Positions 37,612-45,360 of a stretch of 64,000 bases of DNA are shown piece by piece. Location: positions 62,001-126,000 of the forward strand of contig NZ_JANHDP010000005.1 in assembly GCF_024494695.1 (NCBI RefSeq). Direction: 5' to 3'. The notes beneath the pieces were generated by a model, which was given only the letters and a program-made list of their open reading frames with translations, was not told where the DNA came from and ran no database searches. Origin of the DNA: Natronoarchaeum rubrum (GTDB lineage Archaea; Halobacteriota; Halobacteria; Halobacteriales; Natronoarchaeaceae). Position numbers and translations under genes: made by a program. Every line of letters starts with the position of its first letter. The first letter of the stretch is position 1.

Positions 37612-38037
37612 CTACTCGTAGTAGCTCAGTCGTTCGACGACCTCGCCGAACGCGACGTTCTCCCGAACGGTTTCCATCTCGACGCTGACCCGCTCGCCGG
37701 TATCCGTGTCGGGGACGATGACGACGTACCCGCGCTCGACGCGCGCGATGCCGTCGCCCTGCTCGCCGATGTCCTCGATCTCCACGTCACGGACCTCCCC
37801 TTCCTCGACGGGCGGGCCCGACGGATCGTGTTCGCGAGTCGGTTCCGGAGTCGTCGTTTGTTGCTCCTCGTTTTCGTTCGACTGTCCCGTCTGCGGGAGC
37901 AACGCGACTCGATAGTTCTCGCCGTTTCGGACCTCGCCCAGCTCGATCTCCCGTTCGGGGATCTCGACGACGTATCTACCGTCCTGTTCCTCGATATTAC
38001 CGGAAAACAGACAGAGCAACTGTTCGGAAATCTTCAT
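37612..38037 (-). CDS. TRAM domain-containing protein
   Basis: 141 aa from ATG 38037 (MKISEQLLCLFSGNIEEQDGRYVVEIPEREIELG), which matches the usual beginning of haloarchaeal TRAM proteins; GAGAGG lies about nine bases upstream. A second ATG at 38073 would add 12 residues. The middle is a Gln/Thr/Glu-rich spacer (about 58-78), and the C-terminal TRAM fold (about 80-138, VEIEDIGEQGDGIARVERGYVVIVPD) is an RNA-binding OB-like domain seen in tRNA-modifying enzymes and cold-shock-like archaeal proteins. Likely an RNA chaperone; specific target unknown. Confidence 0.83.
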   Translation of the reverse strand: MKISEQLLCLFSGNIEEQDGRYVVEIPEREIELGEVRNGENYRVALLPQTGQSNENEEQQTTTPEPTREHDPSGPPVEEGEVRDVEIEDIGEQGDGIARVERGYVVIVPDTDTGERVSVEMETVRENVAFGEVVERLSYYE

Positions 38038-38195
38038 TCGTTGAGCCTCTCTTTGCGGGTTCGGAATGATCATAAATGAATCCTCCTGTCTGGAGTGACC
38101 GTTGCTACACGTACAACACGGCCGAGCGTGTTGGTAAAAAATAAAATCGGGTATCAAGGGGCGACGAGACGTGTGATCGATTGCAGCGGCGTCCC

Positions 38196-38783
38196 CTAGA
38201 ACTCGATTTCCCCCTCCTCTACGACCGTGTACTCGGACCCGTTCAGGTTCTCGACCTCCATCTCTTCGCTGGGGATCTCGATCACCGGCTCGTCGTCTCC
38301 GTCCTCGAAGTCAATCTCCGCCCCGTTGGGGACGACCTCGACGTCCTCCGAGTCGAAGTCGATGCTCTGGGACTTATCGGCCGTGATCGTCTCCACTTCG
38401 TCGATCGACTCGACGGTCCCCGATTCGAGGTCGACGTCGACGACGACCTGCGTCGGTGCGGTCTCGTTTTCGGCGATCCGGACGGATACGTGCTCTTCAC
38501 CGTCCGAGGGCGCCAGAACTTCGAGATACGGCGACTCGATGTCGTCGAGTCGATCTCTGACGTCATCGTTCGCCCACGCGATCTCCCGGGCGTCTTCGGC
38601 GTCCTGCGAACTGAGCTTGTCGTCGGGATCGACGACGTCGCCGGTGTAGTCAGCGGGCTGTGCGTCGTCCGACGACAGGAGCGTTTCTGCCGTCGGACCG
38701 TTCGTCATCGACGTGGCGACGGCGCCGCTCGCTCCGAAAGCGAGCATCACCGCAGCCGCGAGTGCGATTGCTTTGTAGCGCAT
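38196..38783 (-). CDS. Secreted PepSY-like protein A
   Basis: 195 aa from ATG 38783 (MRYKAIALAAAVMLAFGASGAVA...): a Sec-type signal peptide of about 24 residues, no lipobox. The mature, very acidic chain contains a PepSY-like unit at about 75-140: DAREIAWANDDVRDRLDDI ... VRIAENETAPTQVVVDVDLESGTVESI, which aligns with the protein at 39656-40354. The C-terminal about 55 residues are Asp/Glu rich (SEDVEVVPNGAEIDFEDGDDEPVIEIPSEEMEV). Exported to the envelope; known role of the fold: ligand or peptidase inhibition, but not established here. Upstream region has ACGCGT palindromes. Confidence 0.7.
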   Translation of the reverse strand: MRYKAIALAAAVMLAFGASGAVATSMTNGPTAETLLSSDDAQPADYTGDVVDPDDKLSSQDAEDAREIAWANDDVRDRLDDIESPYLEVLAPSDGEEHVSVRIAENETAPTQVVVDVDLESGTVESIDEVETITADKSQSIDFDSEDVEVVPNGAEIDFEDGDDEPVIEIPSEEMEVENLNGSEYTVVEEGEIEF

Positions 38784-38910
38784 AGTTTCTGCTATCCGAG
38801 GCGACTCGGAGCGCACGGAGACGGCGCATCTGCGTATCCAGCGGCGCCGTCCCGGCGCCCGAAGCGCCTCGTCGTGTCGTTGTTTGAAAGAACTGAAAGG
38901 TGTTTATTGG

Positions 38911-38952
38911 TAACAGTTAGGAATCCTTTGAAAACGCGTTCGGAACGCGTTC
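38911..38952 (-). promoter_or_regulatory. Operator cluster upstream of PepSY-like A (TAACAGTTA + ACGCGT palindromes)
   Basis: TAACAGTTA at 38911-38919, GAAAACGCGTTC at 38930-38941 and the perfect palindrome GAACGCGTTC at 38943-38952. The same elements occur between the HTH gene and PepSY-like B (39548-39594). They lie between the stop of the HTH gene (38966, minus strand) and the start of PepSY-like A (38783). Confidence 0.55.
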
Positions 38953-38965
38953 TGACGATTTGAAA

Positions 38966-39520
38966 CTACTGTAATCGGACGACGTTTCCCATCCCGCGTC
39001 GCTTTCGCTCGACGAGGTCCTTGTGTTCGAGCGCGTCGAGCGTCCGGCTGACGGTCGCTTTCGAGAGCGCGGTCTCCTCGACGATCTCGCGCTGCGGGAG
39101 CTCGCCGTCGGCGTCGGTGAGCAGCGAATAGATCGTTTCCTCGTTGTCTTTCAGCGGGACGTTCGGCTCATCCTGCTGTTCGCGTTCTCTCCCCGTGCTC
39201 TCCGTACTCGATAGGGCACCCCCGTTCGGTTCGTTCGTCGGTGCGGCGGGCGCGGTGGTCGTCGAGGGCGGGGCGGACGGGGCGAAATCTCCGAGTAGTA
39301 AATACGTCCCGCTCGCGCTCCCGAGCGCCGAACTGACGACGATCGTCGCAACGTCGCCGTAGGTGAAATACTCCCCGACCTGATTCGCCTCGGCGCTGTT
39401 CTCTCCGATCGACACCATCACCGGCGAGGGGTTGATCAACTGTACCGCGAGGACGAGAATCGCGCCGACGAAGACGACCGCAGCGAGAAGTTGTTTTCCG
39501 TGGAGGGCGCCTCGATCCAT
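38966..39520 (-). CDS. Membrane-anchored winged-helix transcription regulator
   Basis: 184 aa. Two hydrophobic helices at the N-terminus (LLAAVVFVGAILVLAVQLI about 11-29, VATIVVSSALGSASGTYLLLGD about 57-78), an Ala/Thr/Pro-rich linker (about 80-118), then a MarR-like winged helix about 120-184: ETIYSLLTDADGELPQREIVEETALSKATVSRTLDALEHKDLVERKRRGMGNVVRLQ. DNA-binding domain in the cytoplasm, sensing possible at the membrane. It lies between two paralogous secreted proteins with matching palindromic sites, which suggests it controls both and perhaps itself. Known haloarchaeal relatives of this architecture exist but their signals are not known. Confidence 0.82.
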   Translation of the reverse strand: MDRGALHGKQLLAAVVFVGAILVLAVQLINPSPVMVSIGENSAEANQVGEYFTYGDVATIVVSSALGSASGTYLLLGDFAPSAPPSTTTAPAAPTNEPNGGALSSTESTGREREQQDEPNVPLKDNEETIYSLLTDADGELPQREIVEETALSKATVSRTLDALEHKDLVERKRRGMGNVVRLQ

Positions 39521-39547
39521 ACCGCGATTGTATCTGTTACTCTACTT

Positions 39548-39594
39548 TAACAGTTACCGTTCTCACGGCGTGAAACGCCTGTGAAACGCGTTTC
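39548..39594. promoter_or_regulatory. Operator cluster between HTH regulator and PepSY-like B
   Basis: TAACAGTTA at 39548-39556, the half-site GAAACGCC at 39572-39579 and the perfect 12-base palindrome GAAACGCGTTTC at 39583-39594. Located in the 135-bp divergent promoter region between starts at 39520 (minus) and 39656 (plus). Confidence 0.6.
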
Positions 39595-39655
39595 CAACTC
39601 CTTCCCAACGTCTTTCATCGCAGTGTTGATGAGGTCTTTCGACCAACAGTAGTCC

Positions 39656-40354
39656 ATGAGCATCAGGGCAGTTCGCTCCCGCCTCGTCTTCCTGCTCGGC
39701 CTCGCTGTCCTCGGCATCGCGCTGGCCGGGATCGGGACGGCGTTCGGCGTGACCGCTCCCATCGCGGCCGACGATCCCAGCGGGGAGTTCGTCGTCTCCG
39801 ACCAGAACGTCACCTTCTCCACGCAGAGTCAGGAGGATACCGTCGTCCGGAATCTGTCGAACGTGACGACGATCGAGATCGAGGAGTCGACCGACGGTCG
39901 GTTCACGGTCTCCACTGAGCGCGACCGACCCCTGACGGACGCCGAACGCGAGCGTGCCAAAGCGATCGCGCGAGGCAACGACACCGTTCGCCGAGCGCTC
40001 GACGCCATGGGTGAGTACGAACTCGCCGTCGAGCCGATCCACAAAATCGACGAGCTCAGCACCACGCAGATTAGCGGTGACGTTTCGACCGTGAACGAAT
40101 CCGAGGGCATCTTCAAGATCAACCTCTCGGATGATAGTCTCACCGAGCGTGACGACGCCGTCGTCGTCGATCGCGACCCCACCTACGTCGATGACGAGGC
40201 GATCGTCAGAGTTCGTCACTCGAACGGCGACGCGCCGACCGATCTGAAATACTCCGTTTCGGTCGATCTGGCGGCCGGAACGGTCACCGATATCACGGAG
40301 GAGACCGGGGAGGAACCGACGATCGACTTTGATTCGGAGACTGGCGATTGGTGA
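39656..40354 (+). CDS. Secreted PepSY-like protein B
   Basis: 232 aa. N-terminal signal/anchor helix (MSIRAVRSRLVFLLGLAVLGIALAGIGTAF), then an acidic domain. Residues about 95-215 include RAKAIARGNDTVRRALDAM and VRVRHSNGDAPTDLKYSVSVDLAAGTVTDI, which match the PepSY-like block of protein A at 38196-38783, so these are paralogues. Divergently transcribed from the membrane-anchored regulator; the shared upstream DNA has ACGCGT palindromes. Possibly an envelope protein controlled by that regulator. No other motif could be recognised. Confidence 0.7.
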   Translation: MSIRAVRSRLVFLLGLAVLGIALAGIGTAFGVTAPIAADDPSGEFVVSDQNVTFSTQSQEDTVVRNLSNVTTIEIEESTDGRFTVSTERDRPLTDAERERAKAIARGNDTVRRALDAMGEYELAVEPIHKIDELSTTQISGDVSTVNESEGIFKINLSDDSLTERDDAVVVDRDPTYVDDEAIVRVRHSNGDAPTDLKYSVSVDLAAGTVTDITEETGEEPTIDFDSETGDW

Positions 40355-40409
40355 CCTCTGTCCCGTCGTGAGGGGCGATACTCTTCGACTATCGGGATAT
40401 AAACTGCTT

Positions 40410-40428
40410 GGCTCTGTTGAAATCCTCA
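40410..40428 (+). repeat. IS terminal inverted repeat remnant (left)
   Basis: GGCTCTGTTGAAATCCTCA is the same 19-base end as the one at 51097-51115 (inverted). It marks an IS end without a neighbouring transposase. Its inverted counterpart is at 44062-44095, but the 8 bases outside the two ends differ (AACTGCTT and ATCCAGTT), so they do not delimit one simple insertion. Confidence 0.7.
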
Positions 40429-40455
40429 CCGGCGAACAGCTCCTGATGGGTCTCG

Positions 40456-41112
40456 GTGAGCACAGATCATCGACGCACCAGTGAAGTTTGGACGCTCTCT
40501 GTTCACTACTCAACTCATCGGTTGGTGGAGTCACAACTATTTTTAGCAGCTGTTTGCTACCTGTCCGGTACAGTGGAATGGCCGCCCTGGGAACCGCTTG
40601 ACACGTCACAACGTGTGGCTGGCGTACTGATCTTAGTCATTATCACGGGGATGTTCCTTAGGACGCTTATCGACGCCACCTCGTTCACCGAGATGCTCCG
40701 AGCAGTCGGCGGGATAGTGGTTCTGTGTCTGCTCTTTGGCTACAGGATCGTGAGTCCGAACCTTCAAAATCCGGAGAGCGGTGCGTTACTCATCTTCGTC
40801 GGCGCAGTTACTGCGGGGATACTTATCGTGCTTGTCGAATCTCCGTTTTCGAACAAATTGCTCGCTACGTTTGGGGTACTTCTTCTCTATGCGAGTGCAC
40901 TCCTCGTGTCGCCGTACATCGACCTTTCGACAAGAGCGATGGGCGTGGTAGCTATTCTTGTCGGCAGTAGTTTCGTTGTCCTCGAGTGGCTCGTGTTTCG
41001 TGTCGAAAGCGGTTCTGAAGCCGACATATATATTTCGGGCGTTCTGTTGGGAGTGCTCGGTGTGGTAATGATCGCCCGCCCCGATGCAGTTGATGCTGTC
41101 GTAGAGGAGTGA
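40456..41112 (+). CDS. Multi-span membrane protein of unknown function
   Basis: 218 aa with about six hydrophobic segments (for instance VAGVLILVIITGMFLRTLI, LLIFVGAVTAGILIVLVESPF, VVAILVGSSFVVLEWLVF). No recognised signature. It starts 46 bases after an IS end remnant (40410) and its codon use is less GC-rich than that of genes to the left, so it belongs to the accessory segment. The frame could begin at a later start (the first predicted helix is after residue 28), so the N-terminus is uncertain. Confidence 0.6.
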   Translation: MSTDHRRTSEVWTLSVHYSTHRLVESQLFLAAVCYLSGTVEWPPWEPLDTSQRVAGVLILVIITGMFLRTLIDATSFTEMLRAVGGIVVLCLLFGYRIVSPNLQNPESGALLIFVGAVTAGILIVLVESPFSNKLLATFGVLLLYASALLVSPYIDLSTRAMGVVAILVGSSFVVLEWLVFRVESGSEADIYISGVLLGVLGVVMIARPDAVDAVVEE

Positions 41113-41244
41113 ACGATACAGGTGACGTACTTACAGCTAGCGAATGGTATCCGAGTATTAGATGAGTGACAGCGTTCTTAGGATTGCCAGCGGAATCGAG
41201 GAGTGAGGACCTCCGCGACAGAGTTTCTCCCGTGGATCAGCAGA

Positions 41245-41451
41245 TCACGATCGAAGATAGCCCCAGAGATACAACCCAACCGCAGCGAACAAAACAGTAG
41301 TCAGCCACACTGCCTCGAGCTCTGATGCGACCGACTCGAGGAGATGAACAGTAAAGAGATATCCAACTGATCCTCCGATAGCACTCGCAAAAATGACTAT
41401 CGAAACGGCATGATTCACAGCAATGTGTGTCTCCCCTTGAGCAGTATCCAT
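41245..41451 (-). CDS. Small two-helix membrane protein
   Basis: 68 aa from ATG 41451 (MDTAQGETHIAVNHAVSIV...). Two hydrophobic segments, IVIFASAIGGSVGYLFTVHLL and AVWLTTVLFAAVGLYLWGYL. Lower GC than the core genes. No family recognised; neighbour genes are other small membrane proteins in the accessory region. Real coding is supported mainly by the two well-formed helices and the clean start and stop. Confidence 0.5.
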   Translation of the reverse strand: MDTAQGETHIAVNHAVSIVIFASAIGGSVGYLFTVHLLESVASELEAVWLTTVLFAAVGLYLWGYLRS

Positions 41452-41602
41452 GAGTCTCTATTGAGGGGATCTTTATAAATGACTTGTCATCCATACAACT
41501 ACTATCGGCTGGATCAGCGGCCAGTTCGCTATTCCGACAAAGAAGTCGGGTGATCTACATCATTCAATTCACGTGTTTATTTACTAATGGGTGACTCGAA
41601 TC

Positions 41603-41962
41603 TCACGAGTTGAGTCGCTCCGCGTAAATTTTTCGCTCTGCTTCGAATCCGAACCAGAAACCAGTGAGCATTGTTGGAATTGCAACGCGAGTTGTCAGCC
41701 CACTGAATGCCAATAATGACCAAGATGCAAGGACAACGAAATAGCCCGCAGCATTTGTTGAGTTTGTCGCATCTGAGGTGAAGATCAGGATCGCACTACC
41801 CCCATTTATCACGGCTGGAATCACCCAGAAGTGACCGGGGAGTACCAAGGTACCATATGCGCCAACGACACTCAGAACGATTCCGATCAGATCGCGTGAG
41901 ATAACTGAGGGGAGCATCAGCACACCAGATTCAGGAGGGTCCGTTTCTGAGGACTCACTCAT
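41603..41962 (-). CDS. Four-helix membrane protein of unknown function
   Basis: 119 aa from ATG 41962 (MSESSETDPPE...); ATG 41974 adds four residues. Hydrophobic segments are clear at IGIVLSVVGAYGTLVL, FWVIPAVINGGSAILIF, YFVVLASWSLLAFSGL and VAIPTMLTGFWFGFEAE. No family recognised. It lies between an orphan small membrane gene and the left end of the IS200/IS605 element, inside the accessory stretch. Confidence 0.6.
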   Translation of the reverse strand: MSESSETDPPESGVLMLPSVISRDLIGIVLSVVGAYGTLVLPGHFWVIPAVINGGSAILIFTSDATNSTNAAGYFVVLASWSLLAFSGLTTRVAIPTMLTGFWFGFEAERKIYAERLNS

Positions 41963-42038
41963 AAGAAGTACCATTTCGAGAAAGTCGAATAAACCTGACC
42001 AAAGAATTCGCTGTGTCTACAGATGAACAAGGCGAGTG

Positions 42039-42059
42039 CCTCGGGGCTTGACCCCGAGG
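42039..42059 (+). repeat. Left-end hairpin of the IS200/IS605 element
   Basis: Eight-base arms CCTCGGGG / CCCCGAGG with a five-base loop CTTGA. Identical to the right-end hairpin at 44019-44039, in the same orientation. Immediately downstream of tnpA. Confidence 0.8.
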
Positions 42060-42072
42060 GTGAAGCCGACAC

Positions 42073-42471
42073 TCAAACGTGTTCTGTACGTTCGATATAC
42101 CGCTCAATCGTCTCCGTTGAGACGGTTCCCGCAGTCCCGATGTAGTACGACCGTTCCCAGAATCCACCGCCCCATAGATACCCCTCCAAGTACGACTCGT
42201 GCTGTTCCCACATCTCCCGTGCCGTGATGCTCTTGACTGTCCGTACAATCTCGCTCGGTGCGTGCTTCGGATGGGATGACAGGAACAGGTGTACGTGGTC
42301 AGGCGAGATGTGGAGCGACAGTATCTCGTAATCATACTCGTCGCACACGTCGCGGAAACTTGCTTCCAGCGAGTCCTCGATTGGTTCGAGAATCGCGTGG
42401 CGATACTTCGGATACCACACGAAGTGGCAGTTGACGTTGTACACCGTGTGGTTCGACCGCTTCTCACCCAT
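42073..42471 (-). CDS. tnpA: IS200/IS605 transposase TnpA (HUH-Y1)
   Basis: 132 aa from ATG 42471 (MGEKRSNHTVYNVNCHFVWYPKYRH), the typical beginning of this family; an upstream Met gives eight extra residues but is unlikely. Catalytic HUH pair His59/His61 in SPDHVHLFL and the nucleophile Tyr109 (ERSYYIGTAG) are present. It cuts and rejoins single-stranded DNA at hairpin-bearing ends. Divergent from the tnpB operon, with about 53 bases between starts. Length (about 130-150 aa) is normal for the family, so the protein looks complete. Confidence 0.93.
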   Translation of the reverse strand: MGEKRSNHTVYNVNCHFVWYPKYRHAILEPIEDSLEASFRDVCDEYDYEILSLHISPDHVHLFLSSHPKHAPSEIVRTVKSITAREMWEQHESYLEGYLWGGGFWERSYYIGTAGTVSTETIERYIERTEHV

Positions 42472-42524
42472 ATCGAACAAACTCCACCAACACAATTAAG
42501 TATATCCAAAGGATATACTCAGGT

Positions 42525-42680
42525 ATGGCGAATCGCTTTGAAATCGACGGCGAGGAAGTTCTCGACGGCGAAGTCAAACCGTTCGGGAACAGTGCCCACG
42601 TCACCGTCCCCAAACGCTGGCGTGGAGCCGACGTGAAAGTCGTCCGAACCTCAGAACCCACCGAACAGGACGAAGAATGA
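42525..42680 (+). CDS. DUF2080-like transposase-associated small protein
   Basis: 51 aa (MANRFEIDGEEVLDGEVKPFGNSAHVTVPKRWRGADVKVVRTSE...) from ATG 42525. Its stop overlaps the tnpB start (ATGA, 42677-42680), so the two are translationally coupled. The motif FGNSAHVTVPKRWRGA is an AbrB/SpoVT-like swapped-hairpin DNA-binding pattern, and this small gene is a regular companion of haloarchaeal tnpB genes. It may bind the element or its promoter as a regulator; this is inferred from fold and context. Too short to be picked up by usual length limits. Confidence 0.82.
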   Translation: MANRFEIDGEEVLDGEVKPFGNSAHVTVPKRWRGADVKVVRTSEPTEQDEE

Positions 42681-43882
42681 CCGACTCACAGACTCTCGTC
42701 AAAACTCTGGACTTCCAACTTGACATCCAGAGTGACAACGAGGGTCTGTTGAAAGACGCCACGCTCGAATCTCGGTGGGCGTACAACGAAACAATCCGTC
42801 TCGCCAAGCAGGGCGTGGACTGGGACGCGATTCCTGACCGTGTGGCTGACGACGCTAACCTCGTGAAGAACACGACTCAGCGCGTCGTCGCTAAAGCACT
42901 CGGAGCGATGGAGAACTACTACGAGTACGACGACTTCGGTCAACCGAGCCACACTAAAGACGGCGCGTACCCGCTTCGTGCGAACTACGAAGAGGGGTAC
43001 AACCTGTCGCTCACCGACGACGGTAACGTGGCATTCCGTATCAGCGCGAAGCCCTACAAGCACGTCAAGGGCGTTCTCGAAGGCGACGACGCCCACCTCG
43101 ACGTTCTCAAGACCGCTCTCGAAAGCGACGAGTGGGAGATTGGGACGGCAGAAGCCCTATTCCACAACGATAACGCCGAGTTGCACGTCAACGTCACCAA
43201 CACCGAACAGACCGTTCGAGACAAGCAGGACTCACGGACGGTCGTCGGTGTGGACGTGAACGAGGACAACGTGGCTCTCACCGCGCTCTCCGAGGATGGC
43301 GTCGAAGACACGCTCGTTATCGACTTTCCCGAAATCAAGTTCGAGCGTCACCGCTACTTCACGATGCGGAAGCGCGTGCAGAACGCGGGGAAGTTGAGTA
43401 TGCACGATACGCTGGAAGGGCGTGAGGAACGGTTTGTCCGTGACCGACTCCACAAGGTGTCCCGACACATCGTGGAGTGGAGCCGTCAGTTCGAGAAGCC
43501 GTGTATCGTCTTTGAAGACCTCAAAGAGATGCGCGACAGTATCGACTACGGCACGCGGATGAACCGACGCTTGCACCACCTGCCGTTCCGCTCCCTTCAG
43601 TTCTATACGTCGTACAAGGCGTCGTTCGAGGGGATTCCGACCGCGTGGATTAACCCCGAGTACACGAGTCAACGGTGTCCGATGTGCGGGCACACGGAGC
43701 GTGCGAACCGCAATAAGAAGCGGTTCAAGTGTCGAGACTGTGGGCATCAAGACCACAGCGACCGTGGTGCAAGCGTCAATATCGCCGTGAAATGTATGAA
43801 GAAACTCGATTGGAATGTGCCTGCTCTCAACAGCCTTCCCCAAGTTCGGAAGGTGTCAACCGAGAGACGGAGTCTCTCGTGA
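42677..43882 (+). CDS. tnpB: RNA-guided endonuclease TnpB (IS200/IS605)
   Basis: 401 aa. RuvC-like catalytic residues are all present: Asp near 193 (VVGVDVNEDNVAL), Glu near 280 (CIVFEDLKEMRD), Asp near 361 (DHSDRGASVNIA), and a zinc ribbon of four Cys (CPMCGH ... CRDCGH) about 334-356. The start overlaps the small DUF2080-like gene (ATGA). Family knowledge: TnpB is guided by an RNA from the right end of its element and cuts DNA next to a short motif, favouring retention of the element. This copy looks intact and full length, with the matching right-end hairpin 140 bases downstream. Confidence 0.93.
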   Translation: MTDSQTLVKTLDFQLDIQSDNEGLLKDATLESRWAYNETIRLAKQGVDWDAIPDRVADDANLVKNTTQRVVAKALGAMENYYEYDDFGQPSHTKDGAYPLRANYEEGYNLSLTDDGNVAFRISAKPYKHVKGVLEGDDAHLDVLKTALESDEWEIGTAEALFHNDNAELHVNVTNTEQTVRDKQDSRTVVGVDVNEDNVALTALSEDGVEDTLVIDFPEIKFERHRYFTMRKRVQNAGKLSMHDTLEGREERFVRDRLHKVSRHIVEWSRQFEKPCIVFEDLKEMRDSIDYGTRMNRRLHHLPFRSLQFYTSYKASFEGIPTAWINPEYTSQRCPMCGHTERANRNKKRFKCRDCGHQDHSDRGASVNIAVKCMKKLDWNVPALNSLPQVRKVSTERRSLS

Positions 43883-44048
43883 TCACGAAACGGCTTTGCT
43901 GTTTCGGACGACGACGGCAGGCATCGGGGGCCGTGGACGCCCCGACCGTGACCCACCCGACCGCCCGAGGCTATCAGGCCGATGGTCGGATGGGAGTGTC
44001 CGACTAATCCACGGGAAGCCTCGGGGCTTGACCCCGAGGCGGTTCACC
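43850..44048 (+). ncRNA. Candidate guide RNA (omega/reRNA) region of the first tnpB
   Basis: Covers the last tnpB codons and the right end, ending past the hairpin with GCCTCGGGG and CCCCGAGGC arms (44018-44040). In characterised TnpB systems the scaffold is transcribed from this position and the guide comes from the flanking DNA beyond the right end (here about 44049 onward). Inferred from location and hairpin only; no RNA data. Confidence 0.35.
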
Positions 44049-44061
44049 CAAACTTTCGATT

Positions 44062-44095
44062 GAATCTGTAACTCACTACGGATTTCAACAGAGCC
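44062..44095 (-). repeat. IS terminal inverted repeat remnant (right)
   Basis: 34 bases, GAATCTGTA ... GGATTTCAACAGAGCC, matching 51082-51115 at 30 of 34 positions. It is the transposase-proximal end of the same IS family as the broken transposase at 50472-51063, here without a transposase next to it. The IS200/IS605 right hairpin ends 22 bases before it, so one element may have inserted into the other. Confidence 0.75.
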
Positions 44096-44109
44096 ATCCA
44101 GTTCAAACG

Positions 44110-45360
44110 TTACGCGCTAGTAGCCCTTCGCTCCCGATGCGTCTGATCTACTTCCTGGAAGACTCGTACAAATCTTTCAGGGTCCTCGAGACACCTCAGT
44201 CGAAGATCCTCACTCTCCGCACACTCGATCTTGACCGGGTACTTCTCACAATGGATCGAGTTGCACACACCCAGAACTGTCCAGCCAAGTGTATTGTCTT
44301 CGATCGAGATGGACCGAACATCTGCGAAGGGAACGACCCACTGTGGTGCATCGAGATGGGCGTCGTACGCAACGAGTGCGTCATCGTAGATCCGGTACTC
44401 GATGTTGGCGCGTCCCAGCCAGAAGACGGCGAGCGTCGTCGGGACGGCGATCAGCGGTGCTACAATGACGGCAACGGCGACGCCGAGGAACATCATCATC
44501 GCGGACACGTATACCCACGCGCCAATCAGCGCAAGAAACCCGCCAAGATAGATCCCTAGGATAACGGTGTACGAAATACCGTCGTGGATCCCCCAATTAC
44601 GGACCACCCGTCCGTCATTCTTGAAGACGTGGTGAGGCTCGTCGTCCGGCGTCACCAACGACTGCGCGACGGTATCGCTGCTGGGGTCGAACGTAAGTGG
44701 CCACGGACCGATACCGGCCTCGCGGCAGTCAAAAAGAAACTTCGGGATGAGGATTATCAGTGTTGTGGCGGTGACATATGCGGCAGTTGGGGTCGCTCTG
44801 GAGAGCATCCAGACAGCGACGCACGCTAAGAGCCCGGTGAAGAAGAGATCTCGACTACGGCGGATTGTCCGTGCTGTGGCGTCCTCGTAGACTCCCAGCG
44901 ACTCCCACGTGTCTACAATGAGGTAGTGCTTGGTAGCAAACAGACAGAGCGCAGGCAACATCGAGAGGGAGAGACCTCTCTCCAGCGGGTTGAACCCGAC
45001 TCCCGTCAATACAACTATCGGGAGCAACCAGAAGAATACGACCCACTGGTCAATTACGAATGGGAGGTTCCGTGGGTACAGCGGCGGCAGGTGCTCGGAG
45101 ATCCGAAACCATCCTCGTTTGTCCAGTACCTTCTCGTAGAGGGGTTCTAGCAATCGATATGGTGTCATGGCCGGTACGACGTCACCGCGCGGGCGACCGG
45201 CCGCCAGTCGTTCGAAGAGTATGCGAACAATCCCGAATACTGCGTCGACAGCGATGAGAACAGCGAGTACGTACTGGCTTTGAGAGAGGAGTGCTCCAAG
45301 GAAGAGAACAAGGTTCGAGAGGAGGACGACGGCGAAGAGTCGGAGCCGTTTCCCAGTCAT
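44110..45360 (-). CDS. Multi-span membrane protein with DUF6498-like and C-terminal PH-like domain
   Basis: 416 aa. About nine hydrophobic helices, then a C-terminal beta domain. The segment IEYRIYDDALVAYDAHLDAPQWVVPFADVRSISIEDN is a bacterial-PH-like unit and is nearly shared with the protein at 53943-55316 (MEYRLYDDELVAYDARLDAVQWRVP). The two are therefore paralogues, 9 kb apart, in opposite orientations and separated by IS material. Function is not known; a membrane anchor with a small ligand-binding beta domain is what can be said. GC is lower than core genes, in line with the accessory setting. Confidence 0.7.
   Translation of the reverse strand: MTGKRLRLFAVVLLSNLVLFLGALLSQSQYVLAVLIAVDAVFGIVRILFERLAAGRPRGDVVPAMTPYRLLEPLYEKVLDKRGWFRISEHLPPLYPRNLPFVIDQWVVFFWLLPIVVLTGVGFNPLERGLSLSMLPALCLFATKHYLIVDTWESLGVYEDATARTIRRSRDLFFTGLLACVAVWMLSRATPTAAYVTATTLIILIPKFLFDCREAGIGPWPLTFDPSSDTVAQSLVTPDDEPHHVFKNDGRVVRNWGIHDGISYTVILGIYLGGFLALIGAWVYVSAMMMFLGVAVAVIVAPLIAVPTTLAVFWLGRANIEYRIYDDALVAYDAHLDAPQWVVPFADVRSISIEDNTLGWTVLGVCNSIHCEKYPVKIECAESEDLRLRCLEDPERFVRVFQEVDQTHRERRATSA

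Larger units (their letters stand above)
42030..44048. mobile_element. IS200/IS605-type insertion sequence with tnpA, DUF2080-like gene and tnpB
   Basis: A divergent tnpA (minus) and a rightward 51-aa gene plus tnpB lie between two identical subterminal hairpins. Left hairpin 42039-42059 and right hairpin 44019-44039 share the same 21 bases, with CCTCGGGG and CCCCGAGG arms and a CTTGA loop. Elements of this family move as single strands, using TnpA (HUH-Y1 transposase) that recognises subterminal hairpins, with no inverted termini or target duplication. Boundaries are estimated from the hairpins, since the exact cleavage sites cannot be read. All three proteins look intact, so the copy could be active. 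An IS terminus (44062-44095) abuts the right side. Confidence 0.85.
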
